NCBI GenBank assembly: GCA_021740915.1
Contig: JAIOYW010000018.1
Location: 22,929 to 86,928, forward strand
Direction: 5' to 3'
DNA from: Ignavibacteriales bacterium
GTDB lineage: Bacteria; Bacteroidota; Ignavibacteria; Ignavibacteriales; Melioribacteraceae
Length of the DNA: 64,000 bases
The notes below the pieces were generated by a model. It was not told where the DNA came from, made no database searches, and saw only the letters and a list, made by a program, of their open reading frames with translations. Positions within the stretch are counted from its first letter, which is position 1. Every line of letters begins with the position of its first letter. A program made the position numbers and the translations under genes. Shown here piece by piece: positions 27,217 to 36,166 of this stretch.

Positions 27217-27815
27217 AATTTATTACCCTGGTTTTTGTCTTTCTTTTCACTTATAGCTGCGCGCATAAAAACGCATCATCCGAATATGAATTGAAGATCA
27301 GACAACATCGTGACGCCCAAAATGATTTTATGAAAAATTCTCCCGATTCCCCGTTCAATGCGAAAACAAAAGTTGATTTTCACCCTCTTAAATTTTATGA
27401 CCCGGATACAAATTTTATTTTCAGGAGCCGGCTTTTTCTTTATGATGAAGCAGATTCACTTCTCATTTATGGAACAAAGGGCGAACCAAGGAAGACCTGG
27501 AGAATCGGTTTTTTTACTCTAAATTATAATAGTGTGATCCACAGATTGAATTTATATAAAAGTATCAGCAGAAGCGGAAAGGAGTATCATGGAATATGGT
27601 TCACTGATGAAACAACTGGCGATGAGACTTACGGCGTCGGCCGTTATCTTGATTTCGAAATGTCCGAAGATGTGAATAATCTATATACAATTGATTTCAA
27701 CTATGCCTATAATCCCTATTGTTCGTATAGCAGTGAATATTCCTGCGCAATTCCTACCAAAGAAGACCATCTGCGTTTTGAAGTGAAAGCAGGTGAAAAA
27801 ATATTTCATGATTAG
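27213..27815 (+). CDS. DUF1684 family lipoprotein
   Basis: The 200-residue protein starts with a lipoprotein signal (MKFITLVFVFLFTYSCAHK). The rest follows the DUF1684 pattern: an N-terminal helix with RDAQNDFMKNSPDSPF, a central beta region, GVGRYLDFEM, IDFNYAYNPYCSYSSEYSCAIP with paired cysteines, and the terminal VKAGEKIF. The biochemical role of DUF1684 is not established to my knowledge. It overlaps mutS by four bases and is followed by a strong hairpin terminator. Confidence 0.85.
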   Translation: MKFITLVFVFLFTYSCAHKNASSEYELKIRQHRDAQNDFMKNSPDSPFNAKTKVDFHPLKFYDPDTNFIFRSRLFLYDEADSLLIYGTKGEPRKTWRIGFFTLNYNSVIHRLNLYKSISRSGKEYHGIWFTDETTGDETYGVGRYLDFEMSEDVNNLYTIDFNYAYNPYCSYSSEYSCAIPTKEDHLRFEVKAGEKIFHD

Positions 27816-27856
27816 AGTGATATGCGAAAATTTTTGATCGCTTCACTCAAAAAGAT

Positions 27857-27885
27857 TTATGAAGGGGCAAACAGCCCCTTCATAA
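27857..27885. terminator. Bidirectional hairpin terminator between the DUF1684 gene and ftsZ
   Basis: TTATGAAGGGGC (27857-27868) pairs perfectly with GCCCCTTCATAA (27874-27885) around the loop AAACA, a 12-bp stem. It sits between two convergent stop codons (27815 and 27914). The stretch directly after it is a second perfect dyad, ATAATAATA/TATTATTAT (27882-27900), rather than a plain T-run. It probably ends both the mutS operon and the long dcw transcript. Confidence 0.75.
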
Positions 27886-27913
27886 TAATAGTATTATTAT
27901 TTCAGGTCAGTAA

Positions 27914-29179
27914 TTAGTCCAAAAGTGAAGAGAATACGTCTCTGTCCTGAGTGGTGTCATATTTCTTTTTTTCTGCATAATAATCGTGATTCATCTCACC
28001 ATTGGCCACTTTTTTTGGCGCTGGATTGGTATAGCCGGCACTGATGTCAAAATCCTCTGGTTCACCCGGAGCCTGGTTTCTTCCAAATCCATAGCTAATA
28101 GAGTTTTTATTTACCAGGGATGGTTTTCTGTCTGTATTCTGATTTATTTCCTGAAAAGGATTCTTTACTTTTTCTCTGCCACCGCCGTCAGGAGCGTCAA
28201 AACCGGTTGCAATGACTGTATATGAAACTGTATCCTTCATATCACTCCGGTTCACCCACCCGAATATGACATCAACGTCATCGCCAGCAGCATCAAAAAT
28301 CACATTATTACCTGCATTGATTTCCTGAATTGTAAGATTATCAGGTCCCGACACATTAAGCAGGATATTTTTTGCACCTTTTATCTTAACTCCTTCAAGA
28401 AGCGGAGATGTTATTGCTTTTTCAGCAGCCTCGATTGCACGGTTTTCTCCGCTAGCCAATCCACATCCCATAAGCGCTTCACCAGAATTCCGCATTACTG
28501 ATTTTACATCTGAAAAGTCAACATTTATAATACCCCTTACAGTAATAATATCAGCAATTCCTCTTGTTGCCTGATAAAGCACGTCATTCGGTGCGTCAAA
28601 AGCCTGAGTAGCCGGAATATTATTTTCGATGATATTTAATATCCGGTCATTAGGTATCACTATAAGGCTGTCAACATACTGCTTCAATTCATTTATGCCT
28701 TGCTCTGCGCGCAGATATCTTTTCTTTCCTTCCCATCTGAAAGGCTTTGTAACTATGGCAACAACGAGAGCGCCCAGTGTTTTTGCAACAGAGGCTACTA
28801 TAGGAGCGCCGCCGGTACCCGTACCACCACCCATTCCTGCTGTGATAAATACCATATCACTTCCACGGAGCACTTTTTCTACAGCCAGCCTGTCTTCCTC
28901 AGTGGCTTCTCTTCCAATTTTTGGATCTGCTCCGGTTCCCAATCCTTTGGTCGTTGTATTTCCAATCTGGATTTTATGATTTGCTGTACTGTATTTCAAA
29001 GCCTGGGCATCAGTATTCATTGCAACAAATTCAACACCCTCGAGGCCTTTTTTGATCATGGATTCGATAGCGTTACAGCCTCCTCCGCCAACTCCCACAA
29101 CTTTGATCACAGCATTTTTATCGTAGAATTTTGAATCTTTCTGATTTACTTCTTCAAGATCCAGTGCTATTCTAGGCAT
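27914..29179 (-). CDS. ftsZ: Cell division protein FtsZ
   Basis: FtsZ is the tubulin-like GTPase that forms the division ring. The 421-residue protein has the GTP-binding signature GGGTGTGG (117-124), a preceding nucleotide-binding VVGVGGGGCNAI, and the T7 synergy loop NVDFSDV near 221. The C-terminal linker (about 330-405) is variable. The last residues, DTTQDRDVFSSLLD, lack the usual D-I/V-P-x-F-x-R/K peptide that binds FtsA. A strong GGAGG lies 5 bases before the ATG, one of the best ribosome sites in the cluster, consistent with high FtsZ demand. It is the last gene of the dcw cluster. Confidence 0.96.
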   Translation of the reverse strand: MPRIALDLEEVNQKDSKFYDKNAVIKVVGVGGGGCNAIESMIKKGLEGVEFVAMNTDAQALKYSTANHKIQIGNTTTKGLGTGADPKIGREATEEDRLAVEKVLRGSDMVFITAGMGGGTGTGGAPIVASVAKTLGALVVAIVTKPFRWEGKKRYLRAEQGINELKQYVDSLIVIPNDRILNIIENNIPATQAFDAPNDVLYQATRGIADIITVRGIINVDFSDVKSVMRNSGEALMGCGLASGENRAIEAAEKAITSPLLEGVKIKGAKNILLNVSGPDNLTIQEINAGNNVIFDAAGDDVDVIFGWVNRSDMKDTVSYTVIATGFDAPDGGGREKVKNPFQEINQNTDRKPSLVNKNSISYGFGRNQAPGEPEDFDISAGYTNPAPKKVANGEMNHDYYAEKKKYDTTQDRDVFSSLLD

Positions 29180-29194
29180 ATTGCCTCCGTCTGT

Positions 29195-30502
29195 TTATAT
29201 AAATTCATCAACAATTTTTTTAATAGAATTTTTAAGTTTATTTAGTCGTTCAGTTTTTGGTTTAACCGCTTTTGCAACCGGAACTTCTTTTTCAGCATCC
29301 TCACCAGATGCCTCTTTTTCCTCAGGAATTGCTTTTATTTCAATCTTCTCAAAATCATCAACCGGACTGCCTTCCCTCTCGAGAATAAGACCAAAAACTG
29401 CTGCATATTCAGGATGATCCATCATGATTGAGTTTTCATGGTCAATATGTTGTGGTAACCCAATCCTTGTCTGAGCTTTGAAAAACTCTTCTGAAAGCTC
29501 ACAGATGCCGCGCAGTCTGGCCCCGCCGCCGGTAATAACAACCCCGGCATTAATGAGGCTTTCCATTTTATTCTGAATAACGAAGTTCTCAACTGCAGTA
29601 AAGAGCTGCACCATTTTTTCGTTTATTATTTGTGTGAGAAGATTTACTGAAACTTTATCGGTTCCTCTCCCACCTACCCGATTGACCACGATATCATTTG
29701 GATTAAGAATCAACTTCTCCGAAGCATATCCGGCATCCTTTTTAATTCTCTCTGCTTCGGATATCGAGATTGTAAATGCCTGCCTGATATCAGCGGTTAT
29801 ATCTTTCCCGCCTATATTGATCGATTTTGTAGCACGAAGAGCTTTATCCTTGTAGATAGCCATATCGGTGCACTCCCCGCCGATATCCAGTAAAACAACT
29901 CCAAGATCTGTTTCATTTGGATCGAGCACTGATTTCCCTGCTGCCATCGGTTGAAGCATCATTTCCTTTATCCGGTAACCTGCTCTCTCAACAGCCGTCT
30001 TGATGTTATCCAAAAATGTAACTGATCCTAAGACGACATGATTTAATGCTTCAAGTCTTTGTCCAATACTTCCAACCGGCTCAGTAATTCCTGCCTGTCC
30101 GTCAATAATGTAATCTTCTGAAATAACATGAAGAATACGTTTATCAGCTGGAATATTGATCACATTAATCTCAGACTTTAGTCGTTCAATATCATCTTCG
30201 CTGATCTCTCTCTGAGGATGGGTGATATTAACGTAATTCCGATGCCGGAGACTCATCACCTGATTTCCCGATATTCCAACAATTATTTCTTTAACTGCAA
30301 CCCGGGCAATTCTTTCAGCTTCTTTAATGGCTCTATAAACTGCATCGCCAGTTCTCTGAACATTAACAACATTTCCTGTAATCAATTTATCAGCCTGAAC
30401 TACTGAAAAGCCAAGTATTTTAATTTTTTCACCTATAGGTTCTCCAATTACTGCACATACTTTGGTTGTCCCTATATCCAGTCCGCAAACGATCGATCTC
30501 AT
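29195..30502 (-). CDS. ftsA: Cell division protein FtsA
   Basis: FtsA is the actin-like ATPase that ties FtsZ filaments to the membrane. The 435-residue protein shows the actin-fold phosphate loops VCGLDIGTTKVCAVIG and VVLLDIGGECTDMAIY, the SHS2 1C domain (HRNYVNITHPQREIS), and VVITGGGARLRGI. The C-terminus, after a charged linker, is LNKLKNSIKKIVDEFI, a good amphipathic membrane-targeting helix. It overlaps ftsQ by four bases and lies 15 bp before ftsZ. Confidence 0.95.
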   Translation of the reverse strand: MRSIVCGLDIGTTKVCAVIGEPIGEKIKILGFSVVQADKLITGNVVNVQRTGDAVYRAIKEAERIARVAVKEIIVGISGNQVMSLRHRNYVNITHPQREISEDDIERLKSEINVINIPADKRILHVISEDYIIDGQAGITEPVGSIGQRLEALNHVVLGSVTFLDNIKTAVERAGYRIKEMMLQPMAAGKSVLDPNETDLGVVLLDIGGECTDMAIYKDKALRATKSINIGGKDITADIRQAFTISISEAERIKKDAGYASEKLILNPNDIVVNRVGGRGTDKVSVNLLTQIINEKMVQLFTAVENFVIQNKMESLINAGVVITGGGARLRGICELSEEFFKAQTRIGLPQHIDHENSIMMDHPEYAAVFGLILEREGSPVDDFEKIEIKAIPEEKEASGEDAEKEVPVAKAVKPKTERLNKLKNSIKKIVDEFI

Positions 30503-31266
30503 ATTATCTCATCCTCCGGTTTTACTTCACCCGCCAAACCTATAAGTTTATTAAATCTGAGATCTATATAAATAAGCTGCTGATCAATTCCCTCACTGAG
30601 CAAATTTTTCCATAGTTTACTGAAGTAGTACATTTTTTTCACTTCATTTCCCTTTCCAAAATATACCGGGAAATCAAATCCGTCGAAATAGATTGTTGTT
30701 CCATTGCCTCTGTCCAGATCAATCTCCGAAATTTCTTCCGCCAGCCTTGCATCAAGCAGCCGTGCTGCAAAATTGATTCTATATGCAGTTTTTAAAGAAG
30801 GACTTTTTGACGATACCTTTGAGCCGGTCAGAACAATTTCCTTACCTGGGTTTGTAATAACAGGATAATTCAGATTATCTGTCATCGGAAGGATTGGTAT
30901 TATGTACAAATCTTCGCTGAGTAAATACGAATTAACTTCTGAATGAATGATAAATACCATTTTCCGCTCAGTCAATTCGATCCTTACTTTGTTTTTGCCT
31001 TCATATTTAATTGTGACATCACTGATATATGGATGTTTTATAAAACGATCTTTCAACGCATGGAGCGATAATTCCCGATACTCTGCCGGATCGGTGAGAT
31101 TTGTAAATTCCAGATAAGTATCTTTAGATTGAAGATAATTACCGGTCAGTTCAATTAATTCAAACTGCTGAACCTTCCTGCTTTTAAGATTCAATGCCAG
31201 AATCAATAACAAAGCAAGAAAAGCGAACATGCTTAAAATGGGCAATATTTTAAGTAAACGGCTCAA
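30499..31266 (-). CDS. ftsQ: Cell division protein FtsQ/DivIB
   Basis: The 255-residue bitopic protein has a short cytoplasmic tail, one transmembrane helix (about residues 8-26, LPILSMFAFLALLLILALNL), and a periplasmic POTRA-like domain (ELTGNYLQSK...ALKDRFIKHPYISDVTI) followed by the beta domain. This is the FtsQ layout, and the position between murC and ftsA is the classic one. The start is TTG at 31266, overlapping the murC stop. FtsQ sequences are poorly conserved, so the call rests on topology and position together. Confidence 0.88.
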   Translation of the reverse strand: MSRLLKILPILSMFAFLALLLILALNLKSRKVQQFELIELTGNYLQSKDTYLEFTNLTDPAEYRELSLHALKDRFIKHPYISDVTIKYEGKNKVRIELTERKMVFIIHSEVNSYLLSEDLYIIPILPMTDNLNYPVITNPGKEIVLTGSKVSSKSPSLKTAYRINFAARLLDARLAEEISEIDLDRGNGTTIYFDGFDFPVYFGKGNEVKKMYYFSKLWKNLLSEGIDQQLIYIDLRFNKLIGLAGEVKPEDEII

Positions 31267-32651
31267 CCGTTGTGCCTGATAAGGTCGATTAATTTTTCGC
31301 CGATTTTATATATATCACCTGCGCCCATTGTTACGAATGTATCTCCATCATGAGCAATTCTTTGAAGTTCAAAGGGCAGCATATCCTTATCCTCAATCAC
31401 CGATACCTGTTTGTAACCTGAATTTTTCATTGTGTCAGCTATAAGTTCAGAGTTAATCCCGGGAATCGGTTCCTCACGCGCAGGATATACTCCAAGAAGG
31501 AAAACCAAATCGGCACTTTGCAGGGCTTCTGAAAACTCTCTGTAAAATTGAGCGGTTCGTGAATAAAGATGAGGCTGGAATACAAGAATCAATCTCCCAT
31601 TTATCACACCTCGTAATGCATTCAAGGATGCCCTCACCTCTGTGGGATGATGCGCATAATCATCAATTACTGTAACATTTCCGCGATATTTAACTTCGAG
31701 TCTTCTCCCGGCAGATGCGAAATCTGAAATCGAATTGACTGCATCAGAAACCGGTATTCCCAGTTCACATGCGGTTGCAATGGCTGCCAAAGAATTTTGA
31801 ATGTTATGTTCTCCGGGAACCAATAGTTTTACCAGCCCAACGTTTTCTCCCCTGATTTTAAGACTATAACTGCACCCGAATCCCTCATTTATTATGTCAG
31901 AAGCTGCAAAATCCCGGCCCTGACCAAAACCATAGGTAATCACCTTAGAATTTAATGAAGGCAATATTTCCCGCACACCCTTATCATCAGCGCAAGCTAC
32001 GATAAAACCATAGAAAGGTATTTTCTTTAAAAATTCTATAAAAGTCTGTTTAACGTCTTCGTAATCCTTATATATATCAAGATGCTCAGCCTCAATATTA
32101 GTTACAACGGCGGATGATGGAAAAAGTCTGAGAAAGGTTCGATCATACTCATCTGCCTCAACAACTGTGTATTGGTCGGCTCCTTTCCTCGCATTCGACC
32201 CCTGAAGGAATGGAATATTTCCTCCGATCAGAGCTGTTGGATCAAGACCGCAGTCTATAAGTATTTTAGTTATCATCGAGGAGGTTGATGTTTTGCCATG
32301 AGTACCTGATACGCAGACTGAAAATGCACAACGAGTAAATTCGCTGAGTACTTCAGAGCGTTTAACTGTTTTAATTCCCAGTTCCCTCGCTCTGATCAGC
32401 TCTGGGTTTTCATTAGAAACAGCAGGTGTATATACCAGGAGATCCTGATCAGTAATATTGGCTGAATCATGTCCGTCCCATATTGCTGCTCCCAGTTTTT
32501 TAAGTCTGTCGAGATTGGATGTTATTGTACGGTCTGAACCGGTAATCTGAATCCCCTCGAAAGCAAGAAGCTCTGCAACACCACTCATCCCGATACCATT
32601 GATTCCGGTAAAGTGTATTTTTTTGTATTTATTTCCAAAAAGGAGTTTCAT
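31263..32651 (-). CDS. murC: UDP-N-acetylmuramate--L-alanine ligase
   Basis: MurC adds L-alanine to UDP-MurNAc, the first amino acid of the stem peptide, in the cytoplasm. The 462-residue protein has the MurC N-terminal Rossmann motif HFTGINGIGMSGVAE, the ATP loop VSGTHGKTSTSSM, the EADEYDRTFL block, and DDYAHHPTEVRASL in the C-terminal domain, which separates MurC from the other Mur ligases. It overlaps murG upstream and ftsQ downstream by four bases each. Confidence 0.97.
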   Translation of the reverse strand: MKLLFGNKYKKIHFTGINGIGMSGVAELLAFEGIQITGSDRTITSNLDRLKKLGAAIWDGHDSANITDQDLLVYTPAVSNENPELIRARELGIKTVKRSEVLSEFTRCAFSVCVSGTHGKTSTSSMITKILIDCGLDPTALIGGNIPFLQGSNARKGADQYTVVEADEYDRTFLRLFPSSAVVTNIEAEHLDIYKDYEDVKQTFIEFLKKIPFYGFIVACADDKGVREILPSLNSKVITYGFGQGRDFAASDIINEGFGCSYSLKIRGENVGLVKLLVPGEHNIQNSLAAIATACELGIPVSDAVNSISDFASAGRRLEVKYRGNVTVIDDYAHHPTEVRASLNALRGVINGRLILVFQPHLYSRTAQFYREFSEALQSADLVFLLGVYPAREEPIPGINSELIADTMKNSGYKQVSVIEDKDMLPFELQRIAHDGDTFVTMGAGDIYKIGEKLIDLIRHNG

Positions 32652-33754
32652 GATTTCTTCCTCACTGCTAACTCAATTATTTCGGAGGCAATATTGGATG
32701 CGGCTTCAGGATTAGCATTCTCTCCAATATTTTTCCTTAGTAATTCTAATTTTCCCGGATTTTTCTTTAACTCCAGTAAAATTGAAAAGATATTGGCTTT
32801 CGCATCTTTTTCATTGAGCAGCATAGCTGCATTCGTATCACTCAGCAGTTTTGCGTTTTTATATTGATGATTATCTGTTACATAAGGAGAAGGAATAAGT
32901 ATTGATGCGATTTGCAAAGCGGAAAATTCCGCAAGAGTTGTTGCCCCTGCTCTTGAAATTACAACATCAGCTGATGACAGTGCGATACCGACATCGTCGA
33001 GATAAGGTAATATTTTCACTTTAGGGCTGCCGAATTTGGAATATCTCGAAATGTGACTTTTCCCGGTCTGCCAAATCATTTGAAAACCGGCTGTGATAAT
33101 TCTATCGAGATTTATAAATATTATCTCATTAATCGCTTCTGAACCAAGACTTCCGCCTAAAACAAGAATTGTGAACCTGTCTTCATTCAAACCAAAATTT
33201 TTAACTGCCTTAGCTTTAGGAATAATCTTAACACTGTGTCTGATTGGATTACCAAGATTCCTGATATTTCCGGATTTGAAATACTTTGCCGATTCATCAT
33301 AGCTTATCACTATAAGATCTGCATATGGAGAGAGTTTCTTATTTGTTAATCCCGGTGTGACATTCTGCTCTAATAGTACAAGTTTTGCTCCGTAAAACTT
33401 CGCTGCTGCGCAGAAGACACCTGCTACATACGCACCAGACCCGACAACAATCTTTGGTGAATAATACAGACAGAGGAAATAGGACTTTAAAAAGGAATAA
33501 ATAAACTTAAACGGTAGCAAAAGATTTCTTAAATCAATTTTTCTGATGATCCCGCTTATCCATAAGGAATGAAATTTATATCCTGCTTCCGGGACAACAG
33601 ATGCTTCAAGTCTATCGGAAGCTCCGACAAATATTGGATTAAATTCCGGATTATTTGATTTCAGAAAATCCGCAATAGCCAGCAGCGGATAAAGATGTCC
33701 GCCTGTTCCTCCCCCGGCAAAAATAATATTTATTTTTTTAGACAGGTTGTTCAT
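32648..33754 (-). CDS. murG: UDP-N-acetylglucosamine--N-acetylmuramyl-(pentapeptide) pyrophosphoryl-undecaprenol N-acetylglucosamine transferase
   Basis: MurG is the peripheral GT28 transferase that converts lipid I to lipid II. The protein (368 residues) has the glycine-rich loop FAGGGTGGHLYPLLAIA, GSGAYVAGVFCAA, a second loop LGGSLGSEAINE, and the UDP-GlcNAc-binding SRAGATTLAEF. I chose the ATG at 33754, with GGAG upstream, over a TTG at 33763. It overlaps the 3' end of ftsW by 17 bp. Confidence 0.96.
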   Translation of the reverse strand: MNNLSKKINIIFAGGGTGGHLYPLLAIADFLKSNNPEFNPIFVGASDRLEASVVPEAGYKFHSLWISGIIRKIDLRNLLLPFKFIYSFLKSYFLCLYYSPKIVVGSGAYVAGVFCAAAKFYGAKLVLLEQNVTPGLTNKKLSPYADLIVISYDESAKYFKSGNIRNLGNPIRHSVKIIPKAKAVKNFGLNEDRFTILVLGGSLGSEAINEIIFINLDRIITAGFQMIWQTGKSHISRYSKFGSPKVKILPYLDDVGIALSSADVVISRAGATTLAEFSALQIASILIPSPYVTDNHQYKNAKLLSDTNAAMLLNEKDAKANIFSILLELKKNPGKLELLRKNIGENANPEAASNIASEIIELAVRKKS

Positions 33755-34820
33755 AAAGAACAAGCTCCGGTTTATTTTTTTCCGAAAGAGAATACATATT
33801 ATAAATTATGCCTATTGATATACTTAGAGCAAGAATCGAAGAACCGCCAAAACTGACGAAAGGAAGCGTAATTCCGGTCGCAGGAACGGTACCGGTGACA
33901 ACCGCAATATTAATAAATGCGCTTAACCCAATCGTAAAAGCGATTCCAAATCCTAATAACTTCCCAAATGTATCCGGAAGACTTTTTATAATTCTTAAAG
34001 TGAAATAAAATATCATTGAATAGAGAACAACAAGAAGTATCGTCCCTATTAATCCCATTTCTTCACCCCATATGGCAAAAATGAAATCTCCGGCAGGTTC
34101 CGAAAGAAATTTTTCACTCTGTTTACTATGTCCGATTCCGATTCCGCTGATTCCGCCGCTTCCGAGTGCTATCTTCGATTGAATAACCTGGAAAGGCTCT
34201 TCAGAAAAATATTTAATGATTCTTGTCTTCACATAAGACAAAAAGAACCAGCCTATAGAAAAACCGCCCGCTAAGGCAGGAACAATTGTGAAAAAAATAT
34301 GTTTGAATCGTGCACCAGCTACAAATAATAAAGTAAATCCCGTCATAAGAATTATCATAGTTGTGCTGAGATTCGGCTGCAATATTATCAATAAGCAGGT
34401 TATTAGAATCCAGAAAAGCACCGGCAGGAAACCAAGAGGAAAAGAACGTAGTTTTTCTCCTTTTCGCTCAATAAGCGATGCAAGATGAGCAACGAGAATT
34501 AGTTTCGCAAACTCAGAAGGCTGAATTGTGAAAAAATAAAGATCGAGCCAACGTTTTGCACCGTTTCTTTCAACACCGATAAGCAAAGTAAGAATTAGAA
34601 GGATCAATATTCCGAGCATAGCATATTTACTATACTTAATATAAATTCTGTAATCAATCTTGCTCACGAGATAGGCTACTCCAATAGCTAAAGCAATTTT
34701 AGCTACATGTGTAAATAAAGCAAACAGTTCTCCGGAAATGCTGAAGATAAGCAGGGAACCGATGACAAAAAGGGCCAAAACAGAAAAGAGGATTATCCTC
34801 ATTGATATCGTACTGCTCAT
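33738..34820 (-). CDS. ftsW: Lipid II polymerase FtsW (SEDS family)
   Basis: FtsW is the septal peptidoglycan glycosyltransferase working with the FtsI transpeptidase. The 360-residue protein is strongly hydrophobic, with about ten helices. It contains SEDS hallmarks: GAKRWLDLYFFTIQPSEFAKL, a conserved extracellular loop near EEMGLIG, and the C-terminal TGITLPFVSFGGSS. Its place between murD and murG makes FtsW rather than RodA the right call. The start overlaps the murD stop. Confidence 0.95.
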   Translation of the reverse strand: MSSTISMRIILFSVLALFVIGSLLIFSISGELFALFTHVAKIALAIGVAYLVSKIDYRIYIKYSKYAMLGILILLILTLLIGVERNGAKRWLDLYFFTIQPSEFAKLILVAHLASLIERKGEKLRSFPLGFLPVLFWILITCLLIILQPNLSTTMIILMTGFTLLFVAGARFKHIFFTIVPALAGGFSIGWFFLSYVKTRIIKYFSEEPFQVIQSKIALGSGGISGIGIGHSKQSEKFLSEPAGDFIFAIWGEEMGLIGTILLVVLYSMIFYFTLRIIKSLPDTFGKLLGFGIAFTIGLSAFINIAVVTGTVPATGITLPFVSFGGSSILALSISIGIIYNMYSLSEKNKPELVLYEQPV

Positions 34821-36166
34821 AAGGTCCCCACAATGTATTTGAATACCAGACCCCGGTGTTCAAAATTGCTGAACATATCAAAACTTGCACAAGCAGGGGA
34901 AAGAAGCACAATTTCTCCACTGTTGGCATCTGTGAAACCTTTTTTAACGGCTTCTTCCATTGAAGAAACTTTTTCAACAGGAACGATTTCCTTAAAGAAT
35001 CCATAGACTTTTTCGGCAGAAGATCCGATAGCATAGATCTTTCTTACTCTATCTTTAACTAATCCTGCTATCCGCGAATAGTCATTACCTTTATCCTTTC
35101 CACCAAGAATCAGCAGTATCGGCTCATTAAAACTATTAAGAGCATACCAGACCGAATCAACATTGGTAGCTTTAGAATCGTTTACAAAACGAATCCCTTT
35201 AATTTCCCGTACCGGCTCAAGTCTGTGTTCAACCCCATTAAAACTGAGAAATGCTTTAACAATATCCTTATTATCGCATTGAAGTATTTTTGCTGCGATC
35301 ATTACTGCCAGAGCGTTAGCTGCGTTATGGTCACCCGGAAGCCTTAAATCGGACCGCCTGCAAATAAATTCTTTGGTTCCGGCTTTCGAAAAATAAAACG
35401 CACCATCCTGATAATAGGCACCGTTTTTTAACGGTTGTTTCAAAGAAAATCCGAATTCATTTGTTCCTCTGTCACCTGTAGTTTTAGGTGTAAGTTCATC
35501 ATCCGCATTAAAAATGTAATAATCGTTGCCATCCTGATTTTCGAAAATCCTGCTTTTGGAAGCAATATAATTTTCTATCCGGTTATCGTATCGATCAAGA
35601 TGATCAGGTGTAATATTAAGGATCATTGAAATCCTCGGCTTAAAACTATCGATATGATCAAGTTGAAAACTTGAAGTTTCAAGTGAAACAAATTCACCTT
35701 CGCGAATGCTTTCAATCAGTCCGGAGAAAGCAATCCCTATATTTCCTCCGGCATAAGTTCTTTTGCCGCATTGGTTCAGTGTATGCTCCAGAAGCATAGT
35801 TACAGTCGATTTTCCATTTGTTCCGGAAATCGAGATAATTTCACCTTTACAAAACCAGGAAGCGAATTCCGGTTCAGAAAAAACTTTGATTCCTGTTTCA
35901 ATTGCATTTTTTATTACCGGCGCTGAAGAAGGTACTCCGGGACTCGTGACAATAAAATCACAATTAAAGACTTCCTGCGAATGCCCCCCGGTTTCGAAGG
36001 GAATACCTTCGATTTTAAGAATCTCAATATTCTCCCTAAACTTCTCAGGATTACCAAAATCACTCACAAATGGCAGCGCTCCCAGGCTTTTGGCAAGCTT
36101 TGCAGCCGCTATTCCGCTTTTTTCGGCTCCAAGAATCGATATTTTTTTATTAACGATATTTTTCAT
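34817..36166 (-). CDS. murD: UDP-N-acetylmuramoylalanine--D-glutamate ligase
   Basis: MurD adds D-glutamate to UDP-MurNAc-L-Ala. The 449-residue protein has the N-terminal Rossmann start KISILGAEKSGIAAAKLA, VTSPGVPSSAPVI, the ATP loop SGTNGKSTVTMLL, the NITPDHLDRY block and the C-terminal NDSKATNVDS motif. It shares four bases with mraY upstream and with ftsW downstream. Confidence 0.97.
   Translation of the reverse strand: MKNIVNKKISILGAEKSGIAAAKLAKSLGALPFVSDFGNPEKFRENIEILKIEGIPFETGGHSQEVFNCDFIVTSPGVPSSAPVIKNAIETGIKVFSEPEFASWFCKGEIISISGTNGKSTVTMLLEHTLNQCGKRTYAGGNIGIAFSGLIESIREGEFVSLETSSFQLDHIDSFKPRISMILNITPDHLDRYDNRIENYIASKSRIFENQDGNDYYIFNADDELTPKTTGDRGTNEFGFSLKQPLKNGAYYQDGAFYFSKAGTKEFICRRSDLRLPGDHNAANALAVMIAAKILQCDNKDIVKAFLSFNGVEHRLEPVREIKGIRFVNDSKATNVDSVWYALNSFNEPILLILGGKDKGNDYSRIAGLVKDRVRKIYAIGSSAEKVYGFFKEIVPVEKVSSMEEAVKKGFTDANSGEIVLLSPACASFDMFSNFEHRGLVFKYIVGTL

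Noticed and set aside
27882..27900. ATAATAATA-G-TATTATTAT as a separate repeat element
   Set aside because: It directly abuts the terminator stem between convergent stop codons and is better seen as part of the same terminator region.
28700..29134. 144-codon plus-strand frame opposite ftsZ
   Set aside because: Lies wholly antisense to the conserved GTPase core of ftsZ; composition is biased and no motif is seen.
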